From assembly GCA_004332195.1 (NCBI GenBank), contig SJBG01000001.1, positions 62,001-126,000 of the forward strand: a stretch of 64,000 nucleotides of DNA, in the 5' to 3' direction. Within the stretch, counting starts at the first letter, position 1, and each line of letters opens with the position of its first letter. Shown in pieces: positions 36,319-45,450 of the stretch. The notes under the pieces were generated by a model, which worked only from the letters and a program-made list of their open reading frames with translations, had not been told where the DNA came from and did no database searches. Made by a program: the position numbers and the translations under genes. The DNA is from Desulfobulbaceae bacterium. Its GTDB lineage: Bacteria; Desulfobacterota; Desulfobulbia; Desulfobulbales; Desulfurivibrionaceae.

Positions 36319-36978
36319 ATGACCCCACTGAGATGTTTACCGGGAATCAACGAACTTTTTGTTGAAATAAAAAGCTGTGGAGCCAGCTGTGTGTCACTGC
36401 ACCAGTTTTCAGAAGCAATGGGGAATGCCGTTGATGCTAAAGACCAAAATACTTATCAGCACTCGCAACACGTGGCGGTAATCAGTTACTTGCTCGCCCT
36501 TGCTGTTGGTTTTAGGCCCGCCCAGGCAGATGTTATTCATATCGCGGGACATTTGCACGATATTGGCAAAATAGCGGTGCCTGACGCAGTATTACTGAAA
36601 CAAGGAAAGCTCACTGAAAACGAATGGTTGACGATGAGAAAACATCCCGAATCAGGTGCGAAGATTGTCGACAACATTAAACTTTTTAACCATCCTGGCG
36701 GGATAAAAGATATGATTCTTTGCCATCACGAAAAATTTGATGGCTCTGGTTATCCCAACCAGCTCAGCGGCAATCAAATACCAATTGGCGCAAGAATCAT
36801 TGCGGTGGCCGATGCCCTTTCCGCGATGATCCAGGTCAGGATTTATCGACCTGGTCGTTCTTTCGCGGAAGCCATTAATGAGATTTTAAAAAACTCCGGC
36901 AGTCAGTTTGACCCGGTGATAGTTGTGGCTCTTGAAGGCCAAGCCGCAACCATCAAGAGCTGGCTTGATCACATGTAG
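36319..36978 (+). CDS. HD-GYP domain phosphodiesterase
   Basis: 219 residues. The metal-binding HD pair (HLHDIGKIAVPD), HHEKFDGSGYP (the GYP motif) and AVADALSAM are intact. HD-GYP enzymes degrade cyclic di-GMP to GMP or pGpG. There is no receiver or membrane domain, so it depends on another partner for sensing. The 3' end is 27 bp from IS3 element B. Confidence 0.9.
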   Translation: MTPLRCLPGINELFVEIKSCGASCVSLHQFSEAMGNAVDAKDQNTYQHSQHVAVISYLLALAVGFRPAQADVIHIAGHLHDIGKIAVPDAVLLKQGKLTENEWLTMRKHPESGAKIVDNIKLFNHPGGIKDMILCHHEKFDGSGYPNQLSGNQIPIGARIIAVADALSAMIQVRIYRPGRSFAEAINEILKNSGSQFDPVIVVALEGQAATIKSWLDHM

Positions 36979-37069
36979 CCTAGAAGCATATCTTGATCCA
37001 GTATATGAGGTAGGATAGAAAAAGTGGACACCAAAAGAAAGGTTAAAATAACTAACTGGAGGTGTCAAG

Positions 37070-37384
37070 ATGGAAAGGTTACCGTATGGAAGGTACACAA
37101 GGGAATTTAGGCAGGAGGCAGTAAAGCTTGTGATTGATGAGGGGCTGTCGGTGCATGAGGCGGCCAAGCGGCTGTCATTGGCATCAACAACCTTAAGCAA
37201 CTGGATGAAGGCATGTAAGGCAGGCAAACTTGGAGAAGTAGGGAAAAACCACAGACCGCTGACGGATGTAGAGATAGAAAACTACAGGCTCAAAAAAGAG
37301 TTGGCTGAAGCGAGGATGGAGCGAGACATATTAAAAAAAGCGGCAGCGTACTTTGCAAAGGAGTCGCAGAGAGGTGCGCGATGA
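37070..37384 (+). CDS. IS3 element B OrfA
   Basis: 104 residues with the IS3 OrfA helix-turn-helix (YTREFRQEAVKLVIDEGLS, EAAKRLSLASTTLSNWMK) and a C-terminal leucine-zipper (LKKELAEARMERDILKKAAA). OrfA binds the inverted repeats and, fused by frameshift to OrfB, forms the active transposase. Confidence 0.95.
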   Translation: MERLPYGRYTREFRQEAVKLVIDEGLSVHEAAKRLSLASTTLSNWMKACKAGKLGEVGKNHRPLTDVEIENYRLKKELAEARMERDILKKAAAYFAKESQRGAR

Positions 37385-38244
37385 TAAAAGATATGCGGCT
37401 CAAATATTTCACATCATCTCTATGTAAAATGCTCAAGGTATCAGAAAGCGGATATTACGCACAGATTAACAGAAAGCCTTCTAAAAGAGAGCAGGAGGAT
37501 ATCCGGTTGACAATAGAGATAAAAGCAGCACACAAGCGAAACAGAAGGGTATGCGGAGCAGAGAAGCTTCAGAAAGAGCTGGCAGAGGGCGGCAGATATG
37601 TCGGCATATGCCGCATAAAGCGGACAAAAAGAGAGCACGGACTTTATTGCAAGCAGACAAAGAAATACAAGGCAACAACTGACTCAAAGCATACATTGCC
37701 GGTGGCAGAGAACTTATTACAGCAAGAATTCAAAGCAGAGGCTCCGAATAAGGTATGGGTAACAGATATAACCTATATACCTACGGAAGAAGGCTGGCTA
37801 TATCTTGCCGGACATAAAGACATCTTTAACGGAGAGATAGTGGGATATGCAATGGGAGAAAGAATAACAAAGAACCTTGTCAGCGAATCATTGTTTCGGG
37901 CAGTGGCATCCAAGAGACCTGCGAGGGGGCTGATACATCACTCTGACAGGGGGAGTCAATATTGTTCCGGCAATTACGGCAAGTTACTTGAGCAATTTGG
38001 GATGACCGCATCAATGAGCAGAAAAGGCAACTGTTATGACAATGCTCCTATGGAAAGCTTTTGGGGAACACTTAAGCAGGAGCTTGTGCATCACAGGAAA
38101 TACAGAACAAGACAAGAGGCAACGCAGGAGATCAGAGAGTATATAGAAGTTTTTTACAATCGGCAGAGGAGGCAGGCACGGCTAGGGTATCTATCCCCGG
38201 TTGCTTATGAGAAGAAGTTTTATGGAAACTGGATGGCGGCATGA
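37381..38244 (+). CDS. IS3 element B OrfB transposase
   Basis: 287 residues with an HTH_21 region and an rve core: VWVTDITYIPTEEGWLYLAG (D), HHSDRGSQYCSGNYG (D) and CYDNAPMESFWGTLKQEL (E). The end RQARLGYLSPVAYEKKF is complete. All catalytic residues are in place, so it may be mobile. Confidence 0.95.
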   Translation: MIKDMRLKYFTSSLCKMLKVSESGYYAQINRKPSKREQEDIRLTIEIKAAHKRNRRVCGAEKLQKELAEGGRYVGICRIKRTKREHGLYCKQTKKYKATTDSKHTLPVAENLLQQEFKAEAPNKVWVTDITYIPTEEGWLYLAGHKDIFNGEIVGYAMGERITKNLVSESLFRAVASKRPARGLIHHSDRGSQYCSGNYGKLLEQFGMTASMSRKGNCYDNAPMESFWGTLKQELVHHRKYRTRQEATQEIREYIEVFYNRQRRQARLGYLSPVAYEKKFYGNWMAA

Positions 38245-38278
38245 GCCAATTGGTGTCCACTTTTTCTATCCTACCTCA

Positions 38279-38353
38279 ATCTACGCAGGGTTGGCGATCT
38301 GGGTTTCATTGTTAATCATTGCTGCTTCATCAGGGGTTTTTTCTGCCGCCTAG
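38279..38353 (+). pseudogene. Possible 3' fragment of a membrane protein cut by IS3 element B
   Basis: Directly after the IS an open frame of 24 codons ends in TAG and reads as a hydrophobic tail (GLAIWVSLLIIAASSGVFSA). No matching 5' part remains on the left of the IS, where only 27 bp separate it from the HD-GYP gene. It may be a chance frame. Confidence 0.25.
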
Positions 38354-38378
38354 ATTTTGTCAACATGACAAAACCTAG
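38349..38378. other. Inverted repeat downstream of tRNA-Glu
   Basis: CCTAGATTTTGTCA and TGACAAAACCTAGG pair around ACA with one mismatch. It lies 12 bp past the tRNA 3' end (minus strand). Without a T run it is a processing or weak termination signal at best. Confidence 0.45.
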
Positions 38379-38390
38379 GTACTGTATTGA

Positions 38391-38465
38391 TGGTGACCCC
38401 TAGGGGAATCGAACCCCTGTTACCGGCGTGAGAGGCCAGCGTCCTGACCGCTAGACGAAGGGGCC
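38391..38465 (-). tRNA. tRNA-Glu (anticodon CTC)
   Basis: Minus strand. Acceptor stem GGCCCCT pairs with AGGGGTC; anticodon stem CTGGC/GCCGG encloses loop CTCTCAC, anticodon CTC reading GAG; T-arm AGGGGTTCGATTCCCCT is canonical. CCA is encoded at the 3' end (38393-38391). Confidence 0.95.
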
Positions 38466-38584
38466 ATACTTGAATGGTGGGTCTTATCTATATGACTCTA
38501 GGGATTGCTGTCAAGTTAATTGTTGGTTCACGCAGGACTATCAAGTTTAGCGGAAACCAGAATTGTTACAATTGTTTAGCCGGA

Positions 38585-39169
38585 TCATCGCACCAGGGTG
38601 TAGCCAAATTCTTCGGCCCGTCGCAGGGCATCATGATTGCGACCAGCATCGTCCGGTCCTTCCAAACCACGGATCAGCAGGGCGCCGCCATAGGCAAGAC
38701 CCATGGCGTTAAAGGCGTATTTGGCGGTGAGGATCGCTCCGTCGAATACTTTTGCCCCCTTGGTGGCCGCCACCGCCAGCAATACTCCTCGCCGCCGCGG
38801 GTCTGACCGACGGGCGTCATCCAGTGCGACTTGTAATCTTTGTCGGTTCCAAAGGGCTTGAGTGCGATCCACCAAGGCCTTGGCTTGAGCAGTAATCCCA
38901 TAGAAATAGATGGGGGAGGCCAGCACCACCCGGTCAGCGGCCAGAATTTTCGGGTAAATTGCCGTCATATCGTCCTCTAAAATACAACAACCGCTGAGGT
39001 CACAGCCGCCGCAGGAGGTGCAGGGATGAATGGCTAAATCACCAAGCCGAATTATTTCAAGATCACCCTGACCATCATCGACCCCTTTTCCCAAAGCCGC
39101 CAGCAAGGTGGTGGTGTTACCTTGACGACGGGGGCTGCCGTTAAATGCCAATGTTTTTATTTTTGCCAT
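38585..39169 (-). CDS. Flavodoxin-fold NAD(P)H-dependent FMN reductase
   Basis: 194 residues: phosphate-binding loop FNGSPRRQGNTTTLL, a CTSCGGCDLSGCCILEDDM segment with several cysteines, and SPIYFYGITAQAKALVDRTQ. This is the iron-sulfur-flavin-like/NADPH-FMN reductase group found in many anaerobes. Substrate is unknown. It ends next to a non-coding stretch before tRNA-Glu and is followed upstream by R2 copy C and malQ. Confidence 0.85.
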   Translation of the reverse strand: MAKIKTLAFNGSPRRQGNTTTLLAALGKGVDDGQGDLEIIRLGDLAIHPCTSCGGCDLSGCCILEDDMTAIYPKILAADRVVLASPIYFYGITAQAKALVDRTQALWNRQRLQVALDDARRSDPRRRGVLLAVAATKGAKVFDGAILTAKYAFNAMGLAYGGALLIRGLEGPDDAGRNHDALRRAEEFGYTLVR

Positions 39170-39266
39170 TTCTTAGCCCCCCTTTTTTTAGGTGACTTCT
39201 CAATAAGTTTGGATAACTTGCACCACTGGAATTACGTGATGACATTGCAGATTTTGCCAGACCCCA

Positions 39267-39305
39267 GGGCTCACTCAGAAATAACTTCACATTTTGAATA
39301 AGCCC
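39267..39305. repeat. R2 element, collapsed copy C
   Basis: GGGCTCACTCAGAAATAACT and TTCACATTTTG form one end, followed almost at once by the other terminal AGCCC; about 120 bp of interior is gone. The flanking TTA at 39306-39308 is the reverse complement of the malQ stop TAA. Confidence 0.65.
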
Positions 39306-40859
39306 TTATTGCGAGATTGACGCCCCCGGCAGGCGATTATAGAATTCACATTCTCGTCGCAAGTGTTCCATAGCCCCTACCTCGAGATAACGTGGAGCCA
39401 CTCGCCAGCGCCAGTTACCTTGAGGTGTTCCGGGTAGATTCATCCGGCAATCACTGCCAAGACCCAAAACATCCTGCAGCGGAATAATCACCAGATCTGC
39501 CACCGAGCCTAACGCCAGGCGGATAAAGCTCCAGTGGATCGAGCCACCCGCATGACTGCGGGCGTACCGCAGTAAACGGGTCTTGGCCTCCGAGCTAACT
39601 CTCTCGCTGTAATACCAGCCCAGCGCCGTGTCATTATCGTGGGTGCCGGTATAGACCACCCAGTTACGGTGGGAATAGTTGTGGGGCAGGTAGCTATTGC
39701 CGGCGTCGGAATCGAAGGCAAACTGCAACACCTTCATTCCCGGAAAACCCAAGGCGTTCCGTAATTTTTCCACCGCCGGGGTGATGACTCCCAAATCCTC
39801 GGCAATAATCGGCAGCTTGCCAAGATCAGTTTCCAAGCGCCGGAAAAATTTCAGGCCCGGTCCCTTGATCCACGCACCCCGCACCGCATCGGACTCTCCG
39901 GCCGGAATCTGCCAGTAAGCCTCAAAACCGCGGAAATGATCAATCCGGACAATATCGACCAAGGAAAACTGGTGGGCCAAGCGCCGCCGCCACCATTGAT
40001 ATAAACGCTCTTTAGCCCCCAGGTCGCCACCATTCCAATCAAACAACGGATTACCCCAGCGTTGACCGCTGTCGCTGAAATAATCCGGCGGTACTCCGGC
40101 TACATAGGTGGGGGTCAGGGTTTCCGGATCAAGCTGAAAACACTCGGTCAAGGCCCAGACATCAGCGCTGTCCTGGGCCACATAAATGGGAAGATCACCA
40201 ATCAGCTTGACTCCTTTGGCGACGGCATGACAACGCAGTCTTTGCCACTGGCGCAAGAAAATAAACTGAACAAACTCGTGATAGGCAATCTGGGCTACCA
40301 GACGCTTCCGGGCGCGCGCCAGCGCCGATGTTTGCCGTCGAGCCAACCCCTCCGGCCATTGATGCCAAGGCAAGCCCTGCTGTTCTTCACGAAGGGCCAT
40401 AAATAGAGCGTAATCGTTCAACCAAGGGTTGGCGGCGGCAAAGTCCGGCAACTTTCTCCGCAGAGGATGGTCTTGAAAGTTGGTAAAGGCCACCGCCAGA
40501 AGCTCTGCTTTCCAGGGGATAAGAGTCGCGAAATCGACCAGATATTCGGAAAATTGCGGGGCCGCGATCAGGAGTGCGTCAAGAACGTCGTGCTCCAGCA
40601 GACCGTCTTCGATCAGTAATTCGGGACTGATCAGCATAGGATTGCCAGCAAAAGCGGAAAGCCCCATGTATGGTGAATTATCCAGGTCACGACTGGTGGG
40701 GATCAGGGGTAAAAATTGCCAGTACTGCTGGCCGCCTGCGATCAGCAAATCGATAAAGTCATGGGCGCCTGGCCCCAAATCCCCTACCCCAAAGCAACTC
40801 GGTAAAGAACTGAGATGCAAAAGAATACCACTGCCTCTGGTTGTGAAAATCATCCCCAC
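39306..40859 (-). CDS. malQ: 4-alpha-glucanotransferase (amylomaltase)
   Basis: 517 residues of GH77. RGSGILLHLSSLPSCFGVGD at the start, IGDLPIYVAQDSADVW, VDIVRIDHFRGFEAYW (catalytic region with the nucleophilic Asp in RIDHFRG), PIIAEDLGVIT (acid/base Glu) and VVYTGTHDNDT are all present. It transfers alpha-1,4-glucan segments in glycogen or maltodextrin metabolism. Stop codon abuts R2 copy C. Confidence 0.97.
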   Translation of the reverse strand: MGMIFTTRGSGILLHLSSLPSCFGVGDLGPGAHDFIDLLIAGGQQYWQFLPLIPTSRDLDNSPYMGLSAFAGNPMLISPELLIEDGLLEHDVLDALLIAAPQFSEYLVDFATLIPWKAELLAVAFTNFQDHPLRRKLPDFAAANPWLNDYALFMALREEQQGLPWHQWPEGLARRQTSALARARKRLVAQIAYHEFVQFIFLRQWQRLRCHAVAKGVKLIGDLPIYVAQDSADVWALTECFQLDPETLTPTYVAGVPPDYFSDSGQRWGNPLFDWNGGDLGAKERLYQWWRRRLAHQFSLVDIVRIDHFRGFEAYWQIPAGESDAVRGAWIKGPGLKFFRRLETDLGKLPIIAEDLGVITPAVEKLRNALGFPGMKVLQFAFDSDAGNSYLPHNYSHRNWVVYTGTHDNDTALGWYYSERVSSEAKTRLLRYARSHAGGSIHWSFIRLALGSVADLVIIPLQDVLGLGSDCRMNLPGTPQGNWRWRVAPRYLEVGAMEHLRRECEFYNRLPGASISQ

Positions 40860-40952
40860 GCTCTTTTGGTTTTTAGCAAATCGTTAACCGGAATCACCGA
40901 GATGTTTGACCTCGGCTGATTTATATCTCTGTCCATATATTTTTTATTTTGG

Positions 40953-40958
40953 TATAAT
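40953..40958 (+). promoter_or_regulatory. -10 element before the sigma factor gene
   Basis: TATAAT in the context TTGGTATAAT (extended -10-like), with no good -35. It would start transcription about 110 bp before the likely GTG start at 41078. Confidence 0.5.
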
Positions 40959-41077
40959 TACGTTTTAGAGTTGATTATGACCTGTTAAAATGTTAGAATT
41001 AAGCGTTTGGTGTGGTGCTTTCGCTCCAGAGAATACAAAAGCTCTTTAAACCATCCAACCTGGGAGTTTTCATTAAC

Positions 41078-42415
41078 GTGTTCACCAATACTGAATCCAA
41101 ACTACTCGAAGCTGGCAAGGACGACGGTTGCATTACCCTTTCTTTGCTCAACGATCTGATCCCCGATGATCAAGATACGGACGCTATCGACAGAATTTTT
41201 GACTTCCTTCAGCAACACAACATCGAAATCATAACCCATGACAGAAGCGGCGACAAGAGAAACCTCGAAGGCAAGCCACTGGACGACAAGGATCAGGAAG
41301 AAAGCCAGAACATTGGCGATAAGGCCCCGCTAGCCGCTAAGGTCGTTGGCCGTGATGATCTGGCCGAATCTGAGGAAACCACCACCACCTACCTTCGGGA
41401 AATGGGCCAGTTCGATCTGTTGACCCCGAAAGAGGAAGCAAAGTACTCCAAGGCTATCAGCGAGGGCTTTAACGCGATTATCGCAGCCATCCGTGATGAT
41501 CGTTCCGACACGCCGGAGATGAAACAGCTTGCCGCCCAGATTGAGCTTTGGGAAAAACGTGACCCTACCCTTAAGCCTAAAAAACAGCACCTTAACTATA
41601 TGGTGCAGGCTATGACCAAGGTCTGCGAGCAGTACCCGGAGGAAAAACGGCTACGCCATGGTTACTGTCGAATCGAGCTCTACGCCCGCTCAATCGAGGT
41701 GGCCAAGGATGAGATGATTAAAGCCAACCTGCGGCTGGTGGTCAGCATCGCTAAACGTTATATGCACCAGGGCCTGACTCTAGCCGACCTGATCCAGGAA
41801 GGCAACCTGGGCCTGATGCGGGCAGTTTTTCGCTTCGATTACAATCGGGGCAACAAGTTCAGCACCTACGCCAGTTGGTGGATTCGTCAGTCCATCACTC
41901 GGGCCATTCTCGACAAGACCAGGACAATTCGCCTGCCCGTCCACTTCCTTGAATTGCGCAGCCAGTTTTTTAAGGCATTTTATTCCTTACTCAAGGAACT
42001 CGGTCGGGAACCGACCTCAGTGGAAATTTCCGAAAAAACCGGGCTGGGCATGGAGAAAATTCTCGCCATCTTCGAAGCCTCCCGCGAACCAATTTCTCTG
42101 GAAACTCCGGTAGGCGACGACGACTCCACCCTGGGTGATTTCCTGGAAAATCAGGAATCTATTTCTCCTTACGAAGCGGTCAAGGGCAACCAACTGACCG
42201 AACGAGTCACCAGTATTCTTTCCACCCTGAGTTCCAGAGAGGAAAAAATCATCCGCCTGCGTTTCGGTATCGGGGAAGACACTGAGTACACCCTGGAGGA
42301 AATCGGCAAGCGGTTCAAGGTTTCCCGTGAACGTATTCGCCAGATTGAAAAAAAAGCTTTACACCGTCTCCGCCACTCCAGTCGTCGAGAAAAACTAAAG
42401 AACTTCTTGGATTGA
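41078..42415 (+). CDS. RNA polymerase sigma-70 family factor (RpoD-like)
   Basis: About 445 residues from the GTG at 41078, which has GGGAG 11 bases upstream; another GTG at 41012 would add 22 residues of poor character. A region 1.1-like start (LLEAGKDDGCITLSLLNDLI) is followed by 1.2 (TYLREMGQFDLLTPKEE), 2 (NLRLVVSIAKRYMHQGLTLADLIQEGN, FSTYASWWIRQSI) and 4 (EEIGKRFKVSRERIRQIEKK). The large non-conserved insert of E. coli RpoD is missing. The usual dnaG neighbour is absent, so it may be the housekeeping factor or a close paralogue. Confidence 0.87.
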   Translation: MFTNTESKLLEAGKDDGCITLSLLNDLIPDDQDTDAIDRIFDFLQQHNIEIITHDRSGDKRNLEGKPLDDKDQEESQNIGDKAPLAAKVVGRDDLAESEETTTTYLREMGQFDLLTPKEEAKYSKAISEGFNAIIAAIRDDRSDTPEMKQLAAQIELWEKRDPTLKPKKQHLNYMVQAMTKVCEQYPEEKRLRHGYCRIELYARSIEVAKDEMIKANLRLVVSIAKRYMHQGLTLADLIQEGNLGLMRAVFRFDYNRGNKFSTYASWWIRQSITRAILDKTRTIRLPVHFLELRSQFFKAFYSLLKELGREPTSVEISEKTGLGMEKILAIFEASREPISLETPVGDDDSTLGDFLENQESISPYEAVKGNQLTERVTSILSTLSSREEKIIRLRFGIGEDTEYTLEEIGKRFKVSRERIRQIEKKALHRLRHSSRREKLKNFLD

Positions 42416-42428
42416 TCAAAGGTTGCCG

Positions 42429-45047
42429 GTGATTGCCGCATTATCATCCGTCAACCTTTTTCGTGGTCCCCTGATCCTGCCGATCATGACCTTCACTCTG
42501 GGCATTGCCGGCGCCTATTACCTGAATGTTCCCCGGGCTGGGGTCGCAATCCCGCTGGTGACAACAACCCTGGCTCTGCTCCTGCTGGTTCGGCCGGAAA
42601 CTTTTTTCACTCCAGTCGCGATCGTCTCCATTCTGCTCCTACCCCTCTTTTTTTTCGCCGGCTACAGCCTGACCCACTTTCAGCTCGCTTCACCAACCGC
42701 CCCCGAACATATTTACAACCTGCTGACGACAACTCACGATCCCGATGATTTGAACCCTGACGCCTTTGCGCAACGACGAGCATCCCATGACCTGGTTTTG
42801 GTGGGAACCCTGCGGGAGTTGCCGAGATTTAACCGGGGACGCACCAGCATGGTTCTGGAAGTCACGGAACTACACCGGACTTTGGGAAAAACCCCGGCCC
42901 ACGGCCAAATTAAGCTTACCGTTAACGGCCCCATGGCTCCGGAAATCACCCCGGGCACCTCGCTGATAGTTCGCGCCAGAGTTGGCCCGGTCCGCTCTTT
43001 CAGGGTTCCCGGCGCCTTTGACTACCAACAATTTCTGGCCCGCCAAGGGATAAAACTCAGCGGCTGGGTTGACAACCCGGCTCATATTGCCAAAATCTGG
43101 GATGATCGACAGACCACTCTCGCCTTGCGTCTTCGTTATCTACCCGAACAGCTCCGCGCCAAGGCCAGTGATCTGCTAAATTTGCACCTGGACGGCCCAA
43201 CCAGACCCGTGATCAGGGCTTTGCTTATTGGCGATTACAGTGAAATCGCCCCGGCCACCATGGAGATTTTCAAGGCCAGCGGCGCCATGCACCTGCTGGC
43301 CATCTCCGGCATGCATATGAGTTTGATTGCGATGATGAGCATGGTCGTAATCGAATGGTTGCTCAAACGCTCAACCCGCATCATGCTTGCGTTACCGGTG
43401 CGCAAGGTGGCCCTGCTGCTGGCCCTGATTCCGATCATCGCCTACGCTTTAATCACCGGCCTGCAACCCCCGGCCGTGCGGGCCTTGATCATGACTCTGG
43501 TTTTCATGGCCGCCATCCTGAGCAATCGCCAGTGGTGCAGCCTCAACAACCTGGCTCTGGCCGCCCTGATCATCCTGATCCTGGATCCGCCGGTTTTGTT
43601 CGGGGCCTCATTTCAACTCTCTTTTGTCGCCACCGCCGGCATTATCATGCTGGTTCCCGGTCTTCAGGCCCGCTATGAGGCCACCTATGGCTTTTGGCAA
43701 AAAATACTATTCTGGATCATTACCAGCCTGCTGGTTTCGACGGTAGCCACCCTGGTTACCGCCCCCCTGGCCATTCACCATTTTCACCGGGTCTCATTGC
43801 TCAGCCCCATCACCACCCTGCTGGCCACTCCGCTGCTTTTTTTCTGGACCATGCCCGTAGCCCTGATCGGCCTGGCCCTCGCGGCCACTGAAATTGCCGG
43901 GCTGGCAAGCTTGGGCGGCTTGCTGTTGCAAGTATCCACCTGGGGGATAGCGGCCACCATGTTGATCGCCACCCCTCTAGCCGCCCTGCCCTTCAGCTTT
44001 TTTTATCTAGCCCCGCTCACTGGGGCGGAAATAACCGTTTGGATTGGCTTGTTTATCGCCCTGGCCTTGCTACGTCGCCATTGGTTTTTTCCCTTGGCCG
44101 CGGCCCTCGCCGCCTTGCTCCTTTTCCTGCTGCCTGTTCACGGACAATGGCAACGCCAACAAAATGAAAACAGCCGGATCAGCTTCCTCGAAGTTGGCCA
44201 CGGTAGTGCTACCGTGCTTGAAATGCCCGGCAACCGCACCATTTTGGTGGATGGCGGCGGCCCATCCAGCTTAAGCACCGACGTGGGAGAGCGGTTGATC
44301 GCCCCATTCCTCCGCCATCGTCGCATTAGGCGCTTGGAGGCGGTGGTGATTACTCATCCGCACGCCGACCACTACAACGGCATACCCTTCATATTACGTC
44401 ATTTTAGGCCAAAAGTTCTATGGATAAACGGGGAGCCCACATCCATCCCCGATTACCTTAGCTTGCTGGCCCTGGCTCAGGAGTTGGGCATTGATGTACA
44501 AATTCCGGTCGCCGGCCAAGCTATGGTCTCAGCCCCCAAGATCACGGGGGACAAGACCGGGGAAGTCGGGCAAGCCGGGAAGGGAGAAGGGGCTGATTCA
44601 AACGGGACCGGTAATCCGGCTGAACTGCGCAATCTGGCTGATTTTCACCTGCGGGAACTGGCCGACTTCATTCCGCCATTGACAGATCCAGGCAACGACC
44701 GGGGACTGATCGCCAGCTATCGCCACGCGACTTTTGCCTTGCTTCTGCCGGGGGACATCAGTATGGGGCAGGAAAAACGGTTGCTCGGGGAATTTGGCCA
44801 CGACCTGCCCCATCATCAGGTGTTGGCCGCATCCCATCACGGGCGCCGCGACTCCATGGCCCCAGAGTTCGTTGCCGCTATAGCCCCCAAATACATCATC
44901 GTTTCCGACGACGAACGTCGCATTGATCTCCAGCGTGTCAACTCCTGGCGAGATCTGGGCGCAAAAGTGTTCACCACCGGTCACCACGGAACCATCGTCT
45001 GCACCACCGACGGCCTTTCCACAAACTGCCAACCAACCCACCACTAA
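42429..45047 (+). CDS. comEC: DNA uptake channel ComEC/Rec2
   Basis: About 872 residues from the GTG at 42429, which has AAAGG six bases before it; the TTG at 42423 directly touches that site. An N-terminal OB/DUF4131 region is followed by the multi-pass competence domain (HLLAISGMHMSLIAMMSM, LQPPAVRALIMTLV) and a C-terminal metallo-beta-lactamase domain (VVITHPHADHYNGIPF, LLPGDISMGQEKRL, ASHHGRRDSM). It forms the inner-membrane pore for single-stranded DNA. A low-complexity Gly/Lys/Glu insert lies near residues 700-735. A ComEA-like gene is at 62.9 kb. Confidence 0.95.
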   Translation: MIAALSSVNLFRGPLILPIMTFTLGIAGAYYLNVPRAGVAIPLVTTTLALLLLVRPETFFTPVAIVSILLLPLFFFAGYSLTHFQLASPTAPEHIYNLLTTTHDPDDLNPDAFAQRRASHDLVLVGTLRELPRFNRGRTSMVLEVTELHRTLGKTPAHGQIKLTVNGPMAPEITPGTSLIVRARVGPVRSFRVPGAFDYQQFLARQGIKLSGWVDNPAHIAKIWDDRQTTLALRLRYLPEQLRAKASDLLNLHLDGPTRPVIRALLIGDYSEIAPATMEIFKASGAMHLLAISGMHMSLIAMMSMVVIEWLLKRSTRIMLALPVRKVALLLALIPIIAYALITGLQPPAVRALIMTLVFMAAILSNRQWCSLNNLALAALIILILDPPVLFGASFQLSFVATAGIIMLVPGLQARYEATYGFWQKILFWIITSLLVSTVATLVTAPLAIHHFHRVSLLSPITTLLATPLLFFWTMPVALIGLALAATEIAGLASLGGLLLQVSTWGIAATMLIATPLAALPFSFFYLAPLTGAEITVWIGLFIALALLRRHWFFPLAAALAALLLFLLPVHGQWQRQQNENSRISFLEVGHGSATVLEMPGNRTILVDGGGPSSLSTDVGERLIAPFLRHRRIRRLEAVVITHPHADHYNGIPFILRHFRPKVLWINGEPTSIPDYLSLLALAQELGIDVQIPVAGQAMVSAPKITGDKTGEVGQAGKGEGADSNGTGNPAELRNLADFHLRELADFIPPLTDPGNDRGLIASYRHATFALLLPGDISMGQEKRLLGEFGHDLPHHQVLAASHHGRRDSMAPEFVAAIAPKYIIVSDDERRIDLQRVNSWRDLGAKVFTTGHHGTIVCTTDGLSTNCQPTHH

Positions 45048-45190
45048 ACGGATATCCTGTACGACGGACAAAAAGACAATGAACAATATTTACGAAAACA
45101 AAAAACTTTTGTTACTACGCGCAGCCCACCTATGTCAGACCGCTACCCGGCTTCATAATGCAGACTCCTTGGCGCCTTGACAAATGGCGT

Positions 45191-45218
45191 CCTCCATCTC
45201 GAGGAGGGTTTTGGTTTT
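45191..45218 (+). terminator. Possible terminator after comEC
   Basis: CCTCC and GGAGG form a 5-bp stem around ATCTCGA, followed by GTTTTGGTTTT. Weak stem. Confidence 0.45.
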
Positions 45219-45306
45219 ACTGGAACATTTCAGAACAATACAACCTTGACGATACGTCATCAGTATGCTAGACAGACCGCTCTTGTGGCTTGATCAGCCG
45301 AAGACA

Positions 45307-45382
45307 GGGCCGTTAGCTCAACTGGTAGAGCAACTGACTCTTAATCAGTAGGTTTGGGGTTCGAGCCCCCGACGGCCCACCA
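45307..45382 (+). tRNA. tRNA-Lys (anticodon CTT)
   Basis: Acceptor GGGCCGT pairs with ACGGCCC; D-arm TAGCTCAACTGGTAGAGCA; anticodon stem ACTGA/TCAGT with loop CTCTTAA, anticodon CTT; T-arm GGGGTTCGAGCCCC. CCA is encoded. Confidence 0.96.
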
Positions 45383-45393
45383 GTAACGCCAAG

Positions 45394-45424
45394 GGTTTCC
45401 GGGTTTTCCCGGAAACCTTTTTTT
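45394..45424 (+). terminator. Rho-independent terminator of tRNA-Lys
   Basis: GGTTTCCGGG and CCCGGAAACC form a perfect 10-bp stem with a TTTT loop followed by seven T residues. Confidence 0.9.
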
Positions 45425-45450
45425 GTTCATCGGTGATTCAAGGATATACC

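Larger units (their letters stand above)
37006..38278 (+). mobile_element. IS3-family insertion sequence B, apparently intact
   Basis: Perfect 29-bp terminal inverted repeats beginning TGAGGTAGGATAGAAAAAG bound the element. Both frames are open and overlap by 4 bp. No obvious target duplication is seen. An A7G run near the end of orfA (37330-37338) could support the programmed -1 frameshift typical of the family. Confidence 0.93.
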
